The notes below the pieces were generated by a model, which had not been told where the DNA came from, did no database searches, and saw only the letters and a list, made by a program, of their open reading frames with translations. Shown here piece by piece: positions 26,759 through 33,912 of a stretch of 64,000 nucleotides of DNA. Location of the stretch: assembly GCF_018500185.1 (NCBI RefSeq), contig NZ_JAHBGI010000005.1, forward strand, positions 124,001-188,000, read 5' to 3'. The stretch's first letter is position 1, and each line of letters begins with the position of its first letter. The stretch is from Litoribacter ruber. GTDB lineage: Bacteria > Bacteroidota > Bacteroidia > Cytophagales > Cyclobacteriaceae. The position numbers were made by a program, and so were the translations under genes.

Positions 26759-28051
26759 ATGAAGAAAGCAATACCAATCTTACTCTGCATGATGTCCCAC
26801 TTAGCCTTGGGGCAGAGTGATTTAAAGTCCACGGTGGATGAAAAAACAAGCTCTATCGAGGACCAGGTAATCGAATGGAGGCGCGACTTTCACCAACACC
26901 CTGAGCTAGGTAATCAAGAAACCCGCACGGCCAAAATCGTGGCCGACCACTTGAGGTCTTTGGGGATGGAGGTTCAGGAGGAGGTGGCCGTGACCGGAGT
27001 GGTTGGCATCTTAAAAGGCGGGCAACCTGGCCCAACCGTAGCCCTCCGGGCTGACATGGATGCCCTTCCAGTGACGGAAAGGACAGATGTCCCCTTCAAA
27101 TCTACCGTAAGAACCGAATATAACGGACAGGAAACCGGCGTGATGCATGCCTGTGGTCACGATACCCACGTGGCCATGCTGATGGGGGTTGCCAAAGTTT
27201 TCGCTGAAATGAAGGATGAGCTGAAAGGAACCGTAAAGTTCATCTTCCAGCCTGCAGAAGAAGGTGTTTTTTCACCTGACGTGGAAACTTGGGGAGCCAA
27301 ACAGATGGTGGAAGGAGGTGTAATGGAAGGAGTTGACGCCATTTTTGGCTTGCACATCAACTCCCAGACCGAGGTTGGCAAGATCCGCTATCGTTCAGGT
27401 CCCGCCATGGCAGCGGTCGACAATTTAAAAATCCTGGTCAAAGGCCGCCAGGCCCATGGGGCCGCTCCTTGGGCATCTGTAGATCCCATCGTGACTTCAG
27501 CCCAGATTGTGACGGGCCTCCAGACCATCCTGAGCCGAAACGTCAACATCACCGAAAGCCCAGCTGTGGTCACCATAGGCGCGATCAAGGGCGGGGTGCG
27601 CCAGAATATCATTCCCGAGGAAGTGGAGATGATCGGGACGGTTAGAACCTTTGGAGACGACCAGCAGGAATTGGTGCACAAGCGCATTGCAGAAATTGCC
27701 GAAAAGATCGCCGAAAGCGCAGGGGCAAAAGCAGAAGTAACCATTGAAAAAATCTATCCATCCACGGTAAATGACCCTGACCTGACCTCTAGAATGGAAG
27801 CCACCCTAAAAGAAGTGGCAGGTGAAGAAAATGTGATCTATTCAGATCCCATCACAGGAGCGGAAGATTTCAGCTATTACCAAAGAGAGGCCCCGGGGCT
27901 GTTTTTCTTTCTCGGCGGAATGCCCAAAGGCGCTGACCCTACCGAGGTGGCCTCCCACCACACGCCTGACCTCTACCTGGATGAAGGAGGTTTTGTGCTC
28001 GGCATGAGGACCTTGGCGTATTTGACTTTGGAATTTATGGAGCAGAATTAA
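26759..28051 (+). CDS. Exported M20 family amidohydrolase (aminoacylase/hippurate hydrolase type)
   Basis: 430 residues with a signal peptide (residues 1-19, ending LALGQ). The M20D pattern is complete: HQHPELGNQE, RADMDALP, MHACGHDTHVAML (metal ligands), QPAEE (catalytic Glu) and a late GAEDFSYY ligand. These binuclear metal enzymes hydrolyse N-acyl or peptide bonds. Export suggests processing of peptides or acyl-amino acids in the periplasm. Monocistronic, with a strong terminator six bases after the stop region. Confidence 0.93.
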   Translation: MKKAIPILLCMMSHLALGQSDLKSTVDEKTSSIEDQVIEWRRDFHQHPELGNQETRTAKIVADHLRSLGMEVQEEVAVTGVVGILKGGQPGPTVALRADMDALPVTERTDVPFKSTVRTEYNGQETGVMHACGHDTHVAMLMGVAKVFAEMKDELKGTVKFIFQPAEEGVFSPDVETWGAKQMVEGGVMEGVDAIFGLHINSQTEVGKIRYRSGPAMAAVDNLKILVKGRQAHGAAPWASVDPIVTSAQIVTGLQTILSRNVNITESPAVVTIGAIKGGVRQNIIPEEVEMIGTVRTFGDDQQELVHKRIAEIAEKIAESAGAKAEVTIEKIYPSTVNDPDLTSRMEATLKEVAGEENVIYSDPITGAEDFSYYQREAPGLFFFLGGMPKGADPTEVASHHTPDLYLDEGGFVLGMRTLAYLTLEFMEQN

Positions 28052-28054
28052 GCG

Positions 28055-28089
28055 AAAAGGCTATCCAAGAAATTGGGATAGCCTTTTTT
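28055..28089. terminator. Bidirectional intrinsic terminator
   Basis: Perfect 12-bp stem AAAAGGCTATCC/GGATAGCCTTTT (28055-28066 and 28076-28087), loop of 9, with T-rich tails on both strands. It ends the M20 gene and the convergent glycosyltransferase cassette. Confidence 0.9.
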
Positions 28090-28090
28090 G

Positions 28091-28951
28091 TTAAGCCAAT
28101 TTGAATTTCACTTGTAGCTTGTTGTAGGCCGAATACAAGCGGGGATAATCTATGGACAAGATTGCTTTTCTCAAAAGGGTAGAAATGATTCTGTTTTCAT
28201 TTCTCTTTTCCTTTAAATAGGATTTAAACCAATATAAAAACTTCCTCCTGATGTCTATATATTTAGCCCTATCCGCTACTGTGGACATCATGGAATCTTT
28301 CCTCTGCCTGTAAAAATTATTGCATGATGAGGAAATGTATCCCACCTCATTGTAATATAACTTGCTTAAAAACACTTGATCCTCATACATTCCAGTAAAG
28401 GACTCCTCAAAACCATCATTTCTTAATATAGACTCCCTTTTCACCATTACGGCACACATACAAGGAGCTGCATGGGTTTTGAGGGGATATAGGATTTGAT
28501 TCAATTCTTGTGGATTATAAACCTGCTCACTTGGAGCTCCCACGTATACAATTTGGTCATTATCATTCCCCTCCCAATACAATGTGGCCTCACATATATA
28601 GGATACTTTATGGTTCAGCATCTTTTCAACCTGAGTACTGACATAGTTCGGAAGGTACACATCATCTGCATCTAAAAAAGCAACATACTCCCCTCTGGCA
28701 AAATGAATCCCACGGTTTCTACTGGCGCTCAACCCTCTATTTTCACCGTTGGCGTGTTCCACCAACCTGATCTTTTTTTTGTGGGCTAACATAAAGTTTT
28801 CCACAATCCCGCGACTTGCATCGGTGGAGCCATCATCAACTAGAATAATTTCAAGGTTGGGATAAGATTGACTCAAAACACTTTGGATTGCTTCGCCCAA
28901 ATATCTCTCCTCATTAAAGAAGCAGATTACAACAGATACCAATGGTCTCAT
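28091..28951 (-). CDS. Family 2 glycosyltransferase
   Basis: 286 residues from the ATG at 28951 (MRPLVSVVICFFNEE, the standard GT-A opening); the frame runs further upstream into the next gene without homology. The nucleotide-sugar motifs VDDGSTD (38-44) and LDADD (93-97, DxD) are intact. It transfers a sugar to a surface polysaccharide or lipid; donor and acceptor are unknown. It is the last gene of a three-gene set with a NodB deacetylase and a methyltransferase. Base composition is more AT-rich than neighbours, as often seen for glycan genes. Confidence 0.9.
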   Translation of the reverse strand: MRPLVSVVICFFNEERYLGEAIQSVLSQSYPNLEIILVDDGSTDASRGIVENFMLAHKKKIRLVEHANGENRGLSASRNRGIHFARGEYVAFLDADDVYLPNYVSTQVEKMLNHKVSYICEATLYWEGNDNDQIVYVGAPSEQVYNPQELNQILYPLKTHAAPCMCAVMVKRESILRNDGFEESFTGMYEDQVFLSKLYYNEVGYISSSCNNFYRQRKDSMMSTVADRAKYIDIRRKFLYWFKSYLKEKRNENRIISTLLRKAILSIDYPRLYSAYNKLQVKFKLA

Positions 28952-28967
28952 AAAGCTTCCTTTTTGA

Positions 28968-29951
28968 TTACTGACCCAACCACTGGGTACATTTGTAAGA
29001 AAAATCCTCCCTTCCCCAGTCCATAACCTGAAACCTGCCCATTTCAAAAGGCTTAGTCTTTTTGGAAATTGGCACGGGAACCGTCGTAAGTCCAGCCTCC
29101 AGCCCAAGTCTATCTACTACCTCAAGGGTATTTTCGTTGTAACTTCCTGATGGGTAGGCTATAAATTCTGGGATGGAACCAGTCAGTTTGTATAGATAAT
29201 CCAGGTTTTGCTTGATTTCAAAAAACTGAGTCTCGATAGAATGGGCCTCAAGAGCGGGATGTGAATGGGTATGAGCCCCAATCGTGAAAAGCTCATTACT
29301 GGACAAATCCTTTAGCTGCTCTTTACTCATGCATTTGTCTACATCATAAGAGTTTCTGTTTGCCCACGCTTTAACCTCTGCGAGTCGGATGTCCTGCTCC
29401 CTCCATTTCAAGGGACCAAATTCCTGCCATAGCATGTAATAAAGTTCTGATCTTTTGTTAATCGGCTCCATGGCGTAAAACCTTGCATTTCCATCCCAAT
29501 GGTTGGCAGCAATTGTCATTTCATCACCAAGGTCTATTTCCGACCCATTGGCATGTATGGAAGCGGGGAGCTGGCCGGAATGCAAGGCTATTTCTTCCAA
29601 ATCATCCCACCAAAAGCTTTTCCCATCCTCAAGGTTTCTATCCGTAATAAAAAAAGTTGCTGGAATCCCGTACTTCTCCAAGATTGGTTTAGCCAATATA
29701 TAGTTATCTTCATACCCATCGTCAAAAGTAACGGCTACGGAGTTTTGGATGATTTTTCCAGCCTTTAATTCCCCTATAAGCTGGCCAAGGGCAACAACCC
29801 GAAGATTGTTGCACAACCAGGCCATTTGCTGATCAAAATTCTCCTCGGAAACAGCAAGAAGCCAGGGGTCGGTCTTGGGTGAGCCGATCTTATGGTACAT
29901 CAATACTATAGCTGTGGAGGGTTTAAGTAGGTTATTGATAAACTTCCTCAT
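28968..29951 (-). CDS. Polysaccharide deacetylase (NodB/CE4 family)
   Basis: 327 residues. The metal-binding motif TFDDGYEDNY is at 75-84 (Asp-Asp of motif 1), and GAHTHSHP near residue 230 gives the H-x3-H of motif 2. A central insertion of roughly 100 residues between them is longer than in minimal NodB domains. No signal peptide, so it may act on cytoplasmic lipid-linked sugar. It overlaps the upstream methyltransferase stop by four bases (ATGA) and precedes the glycosyltransferase by 16 bases. Confidence 0.88.
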   Translation of the reverse strand: MRKFINNLLKPSTAIVLMYHKIGSPKTDPWLLAVSEENFDQQMAWLCNNLRVVALGQLIGELKAGKIIQNSVAVTFDDGYEDNYILAKPILEKYGIPATFFITDRNLEDGKSFWWDDLEEIALHSGQLPASIHANGSEIDLGDEMTIAANHWDGNARFYAMEPINKRSELYYMLWQEFGPLKWREQDIRLAEVKAWANRNSYDVDKCMSKEQLKDLSSNELFTIGAHTHSHPALEAHSIETQFFEIKQNLDYLYKLTGSIPEFIAYPSGSYNENTLEVVDRLGLEAGLTTVPVPISKKTKPFEMGRFQVMDWGREDFSYKCTQWLGQ

Positions 29952-30682
29952 AATTTCTGAACCTTTACGGTCACCACCACCTGAAAATCTGGGTCCTGGT
30001 AATCCAGCTGCTCATGCGTAAGTTCCTGCCACCCCAAACCATATAAAAAACTGGAAGCCGAAAACACATTTCCAAAATTCTCAACCTCAGTTTTTCCTTG
30101 GGGACACACTTCCTCCATGATCTTCTGCATCGCTCGGGAGGTAAATGACCAGTACCAGCTTTCCCCCCATTCATCTTTTGCAATTGGAGTAATACCGGGT
30201 ACAGTTAGCAAAAGGAATCCTCCTGGCTTTAATATCCGAATAGTGCTTTGCAATGCTTTTTTGAAATCGTAAATCAGGTGAAGAGTCTGTGTCAAAATAA
30301 TACAATCAAAACTGTCATCCTCCACCTGCGGCAAATCCGAGATATCACCAATGATTGTCGCTTGTGGATTCCGCTCATGAACATGCAGGATATCACTGCG
30401 CAGCACCTTGTCTCCGCCAAACCGCATGGTATATTCATTGTCTCCAATTTCGAGACAACGCCCTTGAATGCATTCAGCGTTGTTTGTTAAAAAATTCTCG
30501 ATATAATAGCGGTCAATAGGGCCTCCCCTATCATAACCAAATACATCGCTAATGGGAGTTAATCTTTTGAAATCTCCGAATTTCATCTGCCCTACAGTAG
30601 GCTTAAAATCATAATGAAAACCGAGATTAATAAGATTGCGCTTAAGGGAGGATTTGATGGAATCCTGAAAAAGTATTTTCAT
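29948..30682 (-). CDS. SAM-dependent methyltransferase of the glycan cassette
   Basis: 244 residues. The central part has a SAM fold with CLEIGDNEYTMRFG (weak motif I), DSFDCIILTQTLHLIYD and LKPGGFLLLTVPG, typical of Methyltransf_11. The N-terminal 60 residues (SDVFGYDRGGPIDRYYIENFL) resemble methyltransferases of polysaccharide loci. Probably O-methylates a surface sugar (inference). First gene of the cassette. Confidence 0.82.
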   Translation of the reverse strand: MKILFQDSIKSSLKRNLINLGFHYDFKPTVGQMKFGDFKRLTPISDVFGYDRGGPIDRYYIENFLTNNAECIQGRCLEIGDNEYTMRFGGDKVLRSDILHVHERNPQATIIGDISDLPQVEDDSFDCIILTQTLHLIYDFKKALQSTIRILKPGGFLLLTVPGITPIAKDEWGESWYWSFTSRAMQKIMEEVCPQGKTEVENFGNVFSASSFLYGLGWQELTHEQLDYQDPDFQVVVTVKVQKL

Positions 30683-30747
30683 ATTAAAAAAGTTTAAATG
30701 TTACTAAATTTAATCTTTTTTTCAAATACAAAGCAACCTAAACCCAT

Positions 30748-30773
30748 AAAAAAAAGCAGGTTTTCAAACCTGC
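30748..30773 (-). terminator. Intrinsic terminator containing the stop codon of the NAD(P)-binding protein
   Basis: GCAGGTTT/AAACCTGC stem (30756-30763, 30766-30773), followed on the minus strand by eight T. The TGA stop at 30764-30766 lies across the loop and the first base of one stem arm. Confidence 0.85.
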
Positions 30774-31411
30774 CTCAATCCTTCAATAGCTGTCGGAATA
30801 TCCTGATCGCCAGAGAGAATCTCAAAAGTCAACCCTGTACCATAGTCCCTATCCAAGCAGTGAATCATCACTGATGCCACATCCTCCCGTGGGATTTCTC
30901 CCTGCTCCTCCAATTGAAAAGCTGCTTTGATCTTACCTGTCCCGTTTTTGTGGGTCAGTGCGCCAGGTCGTACGATGGCATAGGGCACTCCGCTTTTTTT
31001 CAGATGCTCGTCGGCAAGATTTTTTGCCGAAAGGTAATGGTGCATTCCGGAATCCGGATCCGGGTCTTCAGCCCCCATAGAGCTGAGCATTACATACTTT
31101 TTAATCCCGTGCTTTTTGGCTAAGTCTACACTTTTCTGGGCGCCATCTTTATCAATCGACTCGGTTTTATCCTTGCCTGTGGAAGATCCCGACCCCGCGA
31201 CAAAGATGACCTTATCCACAGTTTTATAGCAGCTTTCAAATTCTTCCTCTAGATCTCCCATGCAGGTTTGTACGCCCATTTCCTCAAAATAATCCTTCTG
31301 ACCCGCATCCCGTATCATGGCTACCGGGATATACGAAGCAGCATCCTTTAATTTGGTTGCTATGATTCTTCCCGTATGCCCATTGGCTCCTATAATTAAT
31401 ACCTTTTCCAT
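30764..31411 (-). CDS. NAD(P)-binding (NmrA/atypical SDR) oxidoreductase
   Basis: 215 residues. The dinucleotide motif GANGHTGRI is at 8-16, followed by GDLEE, VIFVAGSGSSTG, KYVMLSSMGAEDPD and YAIVRPGALT, the pattern of the NAD(P)H-binding YwnB/YtfG-like atypical SDRs. Many are quinone reductases or redox sensors; substrate unknown. It follows the two purine nucleoside phosphorylases by 63 bases on the same strand. Confidence 0.88.
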   Translation of the reverse strand: MEKVLIIGANGHTGRIIATKLKDAASYIPVAMIRDAGQKDYFEEMGVQTCMGDLEEEFESCYKTVDKVIFVAGSGSSTGKDKTESIDKDGAQKSVDLAKKHGIKKYVMLSSMGAEDPDPDSGMHHYLSAKNLADEHLKKSGVPYAIVRPGALTHKNGTGKIKAAFQLEEQGEIPREDVASVMIHCLDRDYGTGLTFEILSGDQDIPTAIEGLRQV

Positions 31412-31474
31412 ATTCTGTCAATTTAGGGTTTAAAAACAACCTAAAATTGTCAAGAAATATGCCATGGAAGGGAA

Positions 31475-32293
31475 TCAGCTCTGAAGCAGCTCCTCGACCA
31501 ATTTGCTCAGGGAAGCCTCAGCCTTTTGGGCAGCATCCACCACACCATCATGAGAAAAGTGTTGCTTTTCTTGGGGTATGCAGAGGTTGGTGATGGCACT
31601 TACGGCTATCACCGGCAAGTCCATGTGCCTGGCTACGATCACTTCTGGCACCGTACTCATCCCCACGGCATCGGCACCGATGATCCTCAAATACCTCATT
31701 TCTGCCCTTGTCTCTAGTTTAGGTCCTTGCACACCTGCATATACACCTGAATGGGCCAAAATATTGTTTTTGACTGCAATCTCCAGAGCCTTTTTGCGAA
31801 GCGCCATATCGAAGGGTTCACTCAAATCCGGAAATCTGACACCAAAGTCATCTTCATTCTTTCCACGAAGTGGATTGTAGGGGAACAAATCAATATGATC
31901 CTGGATAATCATGAGGTCACCCACCTGAAAACTGGGATTCAGCCCTCCGGCAGCATTGGAGATTGCAAGAAAATCTATTCCTAAGAGCTTCAACACCCTG
32001 ACCGGAAAAGTCACCTTATCCATCTCATATCCTTCGTAGAAGTGAAACCTCCCACTCATGGCAACCACGGGTATGTTTTTGAGCGTTCCAAATATCAACG
32101 TTCCAGAATGGCCCTCCACGGTGGATTGAGGAAAATTGGGGATTTCGGAATAGGGAATCTCAATCGGACCTTCTATCCTGCTGCTGAAATTGCCCAAACC
32201 CGAGCCAAGAATGATCCCGGCTTTAGGTAATGTGGGGAATTTGGACCTGAGGAAATCCAAGGTTTCGGTAAAGTTTTCTCTCATCAAAGCCAT
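31475..32293 (-). CDS. Purine nucleoside phosphorylase, Asn-type (trimeric family)
   Basis: 272 residues. Family motifs: GSGLG (phosphate loop, 30-34), EGHSG with His62, SGRFHFYEGY, ISNAAGGLN, GPKLETRAE (base-binding Glu about 194) and GADAVGMSTVPEV. The base-specificity residue is Asn236 (codon 31586-31588), aligned with human PNP Asn243, which favours 6-oxopurines (guanosine, inosine). It is one base downstream of a paralogue that has Asp here. The two genes are a translationally linked tandem duplication for purine salvage. Confidence 0.95.
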   Translation of the reverse strand: MALMRENFTETLDFLRSKFPTLPKAGIILGSGLGNFSSRIEGPIEIPYSEIPNFPQSTVEGHSGTLIFGTLKNIPVVAMSGRFHFYEGYEMDKVTFPVRVLKLLGIDFLAISNAAGGLNPSFQVGDLMIIQDHIDLFPYNPLRGKNEDDFGVRFPDLSEPFDMALRKKALEIAVKNNILAHSGVYAGVQGPKLETRAEMRYLRIIGADAVGMSTVPEVIVARHMDLPVIAVSAITNLCIPQEKQHFSHDGVVDAAQKAEASLSKLVEELLQS

Positions 32294-32294
32294 C

Positions 32295-33125
32295 TTAGGG
32301 AAGTTGTCCGATAAGTTTTTTAATGATCAGCGCCATTCCCGGCTCAGCTTTGGCCGCTGCGGCAAGTACCTCGGCGATGCTTACTTTCTTGATATTGCCC
32401 GGCGAGCAAAGATCTGTGATGGCAGAAATCGCAAATGTCGGCAATTCCATATGCCTAGCTACAATCACTTCGGGAATGGTGCTCATCCCCACGGCATCAG
32501 CGCCGATGGTGCGCAGGTATTTGTATTCAGCCTTAGTTTCCAAGTTAGGACCTTGCACGCCAGCATATACACCCTCATGGGCCATTACTCCTTCTTCCTG
32601 GGTAATCTTCCTGGCTTTTTCGATCAACTCAGAAGAATAAGGCTCGCTCATATCGGGGAACCTCACGCCGAACTGGTCTAGGTTTTTCCCTCTCAACGGG
32701 TTTTCAGGAAAGAGGTCGATGTGGTCATTCAAAATCATGACTTCCCCGATTTTATAAGAAGGGTTCAACCCGCCTGCAGCATTGGAGACAATCAGACAGG
32801 AAACCCCAAGTTGCTTCATGACACGAACAGGGAAAGTCACTTCCTTCATGTCATAACCCTCATAGTAATGAAAGCGCCCTTTCATGGCCACAATGGACTT
32901 TCCATTGATCTTGCCAAAAATCAGTTTGCCCGAATGGCTTTCCACAGTAGAAACAGGAAAATGAGGGATATCCGCATAGTTCAGTTCCCCTTCGATTTCG
33001 ATATCGTCAATCAATCGGCCCAAGCCTGTCCCGAGGATCACCCCTACTTGAGGATTAAATTGAATGTGGTTTTTTATATGGCTCACCGCCTGCTCAATGC
33101 GGCTGGAATAGTCAATTTCGCTCAT
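32295..33125 (-). CDS. Purine nucleoside phosphorylase paralogue, Asp-type
   Basis: 276 residues from the ATG at 33125; a 16-residue longer frame crosses the -7 box and is not used. All family motifs are present (GTGLG 32-36, ESHSG, KGRFHYYEGY, SNAAGGLN, GPNLETKAE, GADAVGMSTIPEV). The position equivalent to human PNP Asn243 is Asp238 (codon 32412-32414). Asp at this position is found in methylthioadenosine phosphorylase and lets engineered human PNP accept 6-aminopurines, so this copy may use adenosine or methylthioadenosine. That preference is inference. First gene of the pair. Confidence 0.93.
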   Translation of the reverse strand: MSEIDYSSRIEQAVSHIKNHIQFNPQVGVILGTGLGRLIDDIEIEGELNYADIPHFPVSTVESHSGKLIFGKINGKSIVAMKGRFHYYEGYDMKEVTFPVRVMKQLGVSCLIVSNAAGGLNPSYKIGEVMILNDHIDLFPENPLRGKNLDQFGVRFPDMSEPYSSELIEKARKITQEEGVMAHEGVYAGVQGPNLETKAEYKYLRTIGADAVGMSTIPEVIVARHMELPTFAISAITDLCSPGNIKKVSIAEVLAAAAKAEPGMALIIKKLIGQLP

Positions 33126-33143
33126 GATAACTTGGTTTTTGCC

Positions 33144-33151
33144 CAAATTTA
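33144..33151 (-). promoter_or_regulatory. -7 box for the purine nucleoside phosphorylase pair
   Basis: TAAATTTG on the minus strand matches TAnnTTTG exactly; start of transcription near 33137 leaves about 12 bases of leader before the ATG at 33125. No matching -33 element. Confidence 0.45.
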
Positions 33152-33240
33152 ATAGAAAATCCACAGGAATCATTTGTGCATTGCCTAAATTCAGGGCCCA
33201 GAAACTTAAAGGTAGCTTTTGGTGTATTTAATTCAGCCGA

Positions 33241-33256
33241 ATTAAACCAATATTAG
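33241..33256. repeat. Isolated copy of the 11-bp array unit
   Basis: ATTAAACCAATATTAG matches the first 13 bases of 19372-19384 in the 11-bp array. It lies in the 250-base divergent gap between the phosphorylase and the flavin reductase genes. Confidence 0.4.
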
Positions 33257-33319
33257 CAACGGGTCACAAAATTGCACCAAGCTTAAATAGAAGGACACCA
33301 AGGCAGTCTATCCGTAGGC

Positions 33320-33347
33320 TTTAAACTTTAAACTTCAAACCATAAAC
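33320..33347. repeat. Heptamer tandem repeat (TTTAAAC family)
   Basis: Four contiguous 7-base units: TTTAAAC twice, TTCAAAC, CATAAAC, ending 28 bases before the flavin reductase ATG, so it would be in the promoter or leader. Confidence 0.6.
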
Positions 33348-33375
33348 AAGATAATCCTAACAGGACCATTTTGAG

Positions 33376-33900
33376 ATGATAAAAATTATAGTAAGCACAA
33401 ACAGGAGAAATTCCATTTCCAGCCAGATTGCCCAGCAGTATTTGGAAATCCTGCAGGACTTGAATCAGGAAGCTGAGATCATTGACCTAATGGACCTGCC
33501 AAATGATTTCATATTTACGGCTCTATATGAGCACAATGGCAAAAACAAGGAGTATAACCGGGTGCACAACCAGGTCAAAGAAGGGATGAAATTTGTATTT
33601 ATCGTACCGGAATACAACGGCTCATTTCCGGGAATACTGAAGTCGTTCATCGATGGAATGAGTTATCCCAACACTTTTAGGAACAAAAAGTGCGCTTTGG
33701 TGGGGCTTTCCTCAGGAATTGGCGGGGGTGGCATCGCTTTGAGCCACCTCACCGACATCTTCCATTATTTGGGAATGCATGTATTAGCCAACAAGCCAAA
33801 ACTGGCCAAAATTGAGGAAAATATGTCTGACAATCTGCTCACCAACAGATTCTACATTGACTTATTGCAAACCCAAGCTGAAATGTTGATTGATTTTTAA
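33376..33900 (+). CDS. NAD(P)H-dependent FMN reductase family flavoprotein
   Basis: 174 residues, flavodoxin-like fold. STNRRNSISSQIAQ near the N-terminus is the phosphate-binding loop for FMN, and VPEYNGSFPGILKSFIDG is the family signature (P-E-Y-N). GLSSGIGGG follows. Such enzymes reduce free flavins, quinones or azo dyes with NAD(P)H. Monocistronic. Its stop abuts the ftsZ stop with no intervening base, within a shared inverted repeat. Confidence 0.92.
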   Translation: MIKIIVSTNRRNSISSQIAQQYLEILQDLNQEAEIIDLMDLPNDFIFTALYEHNGKNKEYNRVHNQVKEGMKFVFIVPEYNGSFPGILKSFIDGMSYPNTFRNKKCALVGLSSGIGGGGIALSHLTDIFHYLGMHVLANKPKLAKIEENMSDNLLTNRFYIDLLQTQAEMLIDF

Positions 33901-33912
33901 TCAATCAACATT
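33882..33912. terminator. 12-bp inverted repeat across the flavin reductase/ftsZ stop junction
   Basis: AATGTTGATTGA (33882-33893) and its perfect reverse complement (33901-33912) flank a TTTTTAA loop. Both stop codons lie in it; ftsZ's last codons Asn-Val-Asp-stop are one arm. It is AT-rich and lacks a separate T-tract, so termination efficiency is uncertain. Confidence 0.6.

Noticed and set aside
28223-28236. TTTAAACCAATATA, similar to the 11-bp array unit
   Set aside because: It lies within the glycosyltransferase gene and encodes normal residues (YWFK); treated as coincidence.
31212-31220. Perfect DnaA-box sequence TTATCCACA
   Set aside because: Single copy inside a coding region, far from dnaN, with no cluster or AT-rich unwinding element; not an origin.
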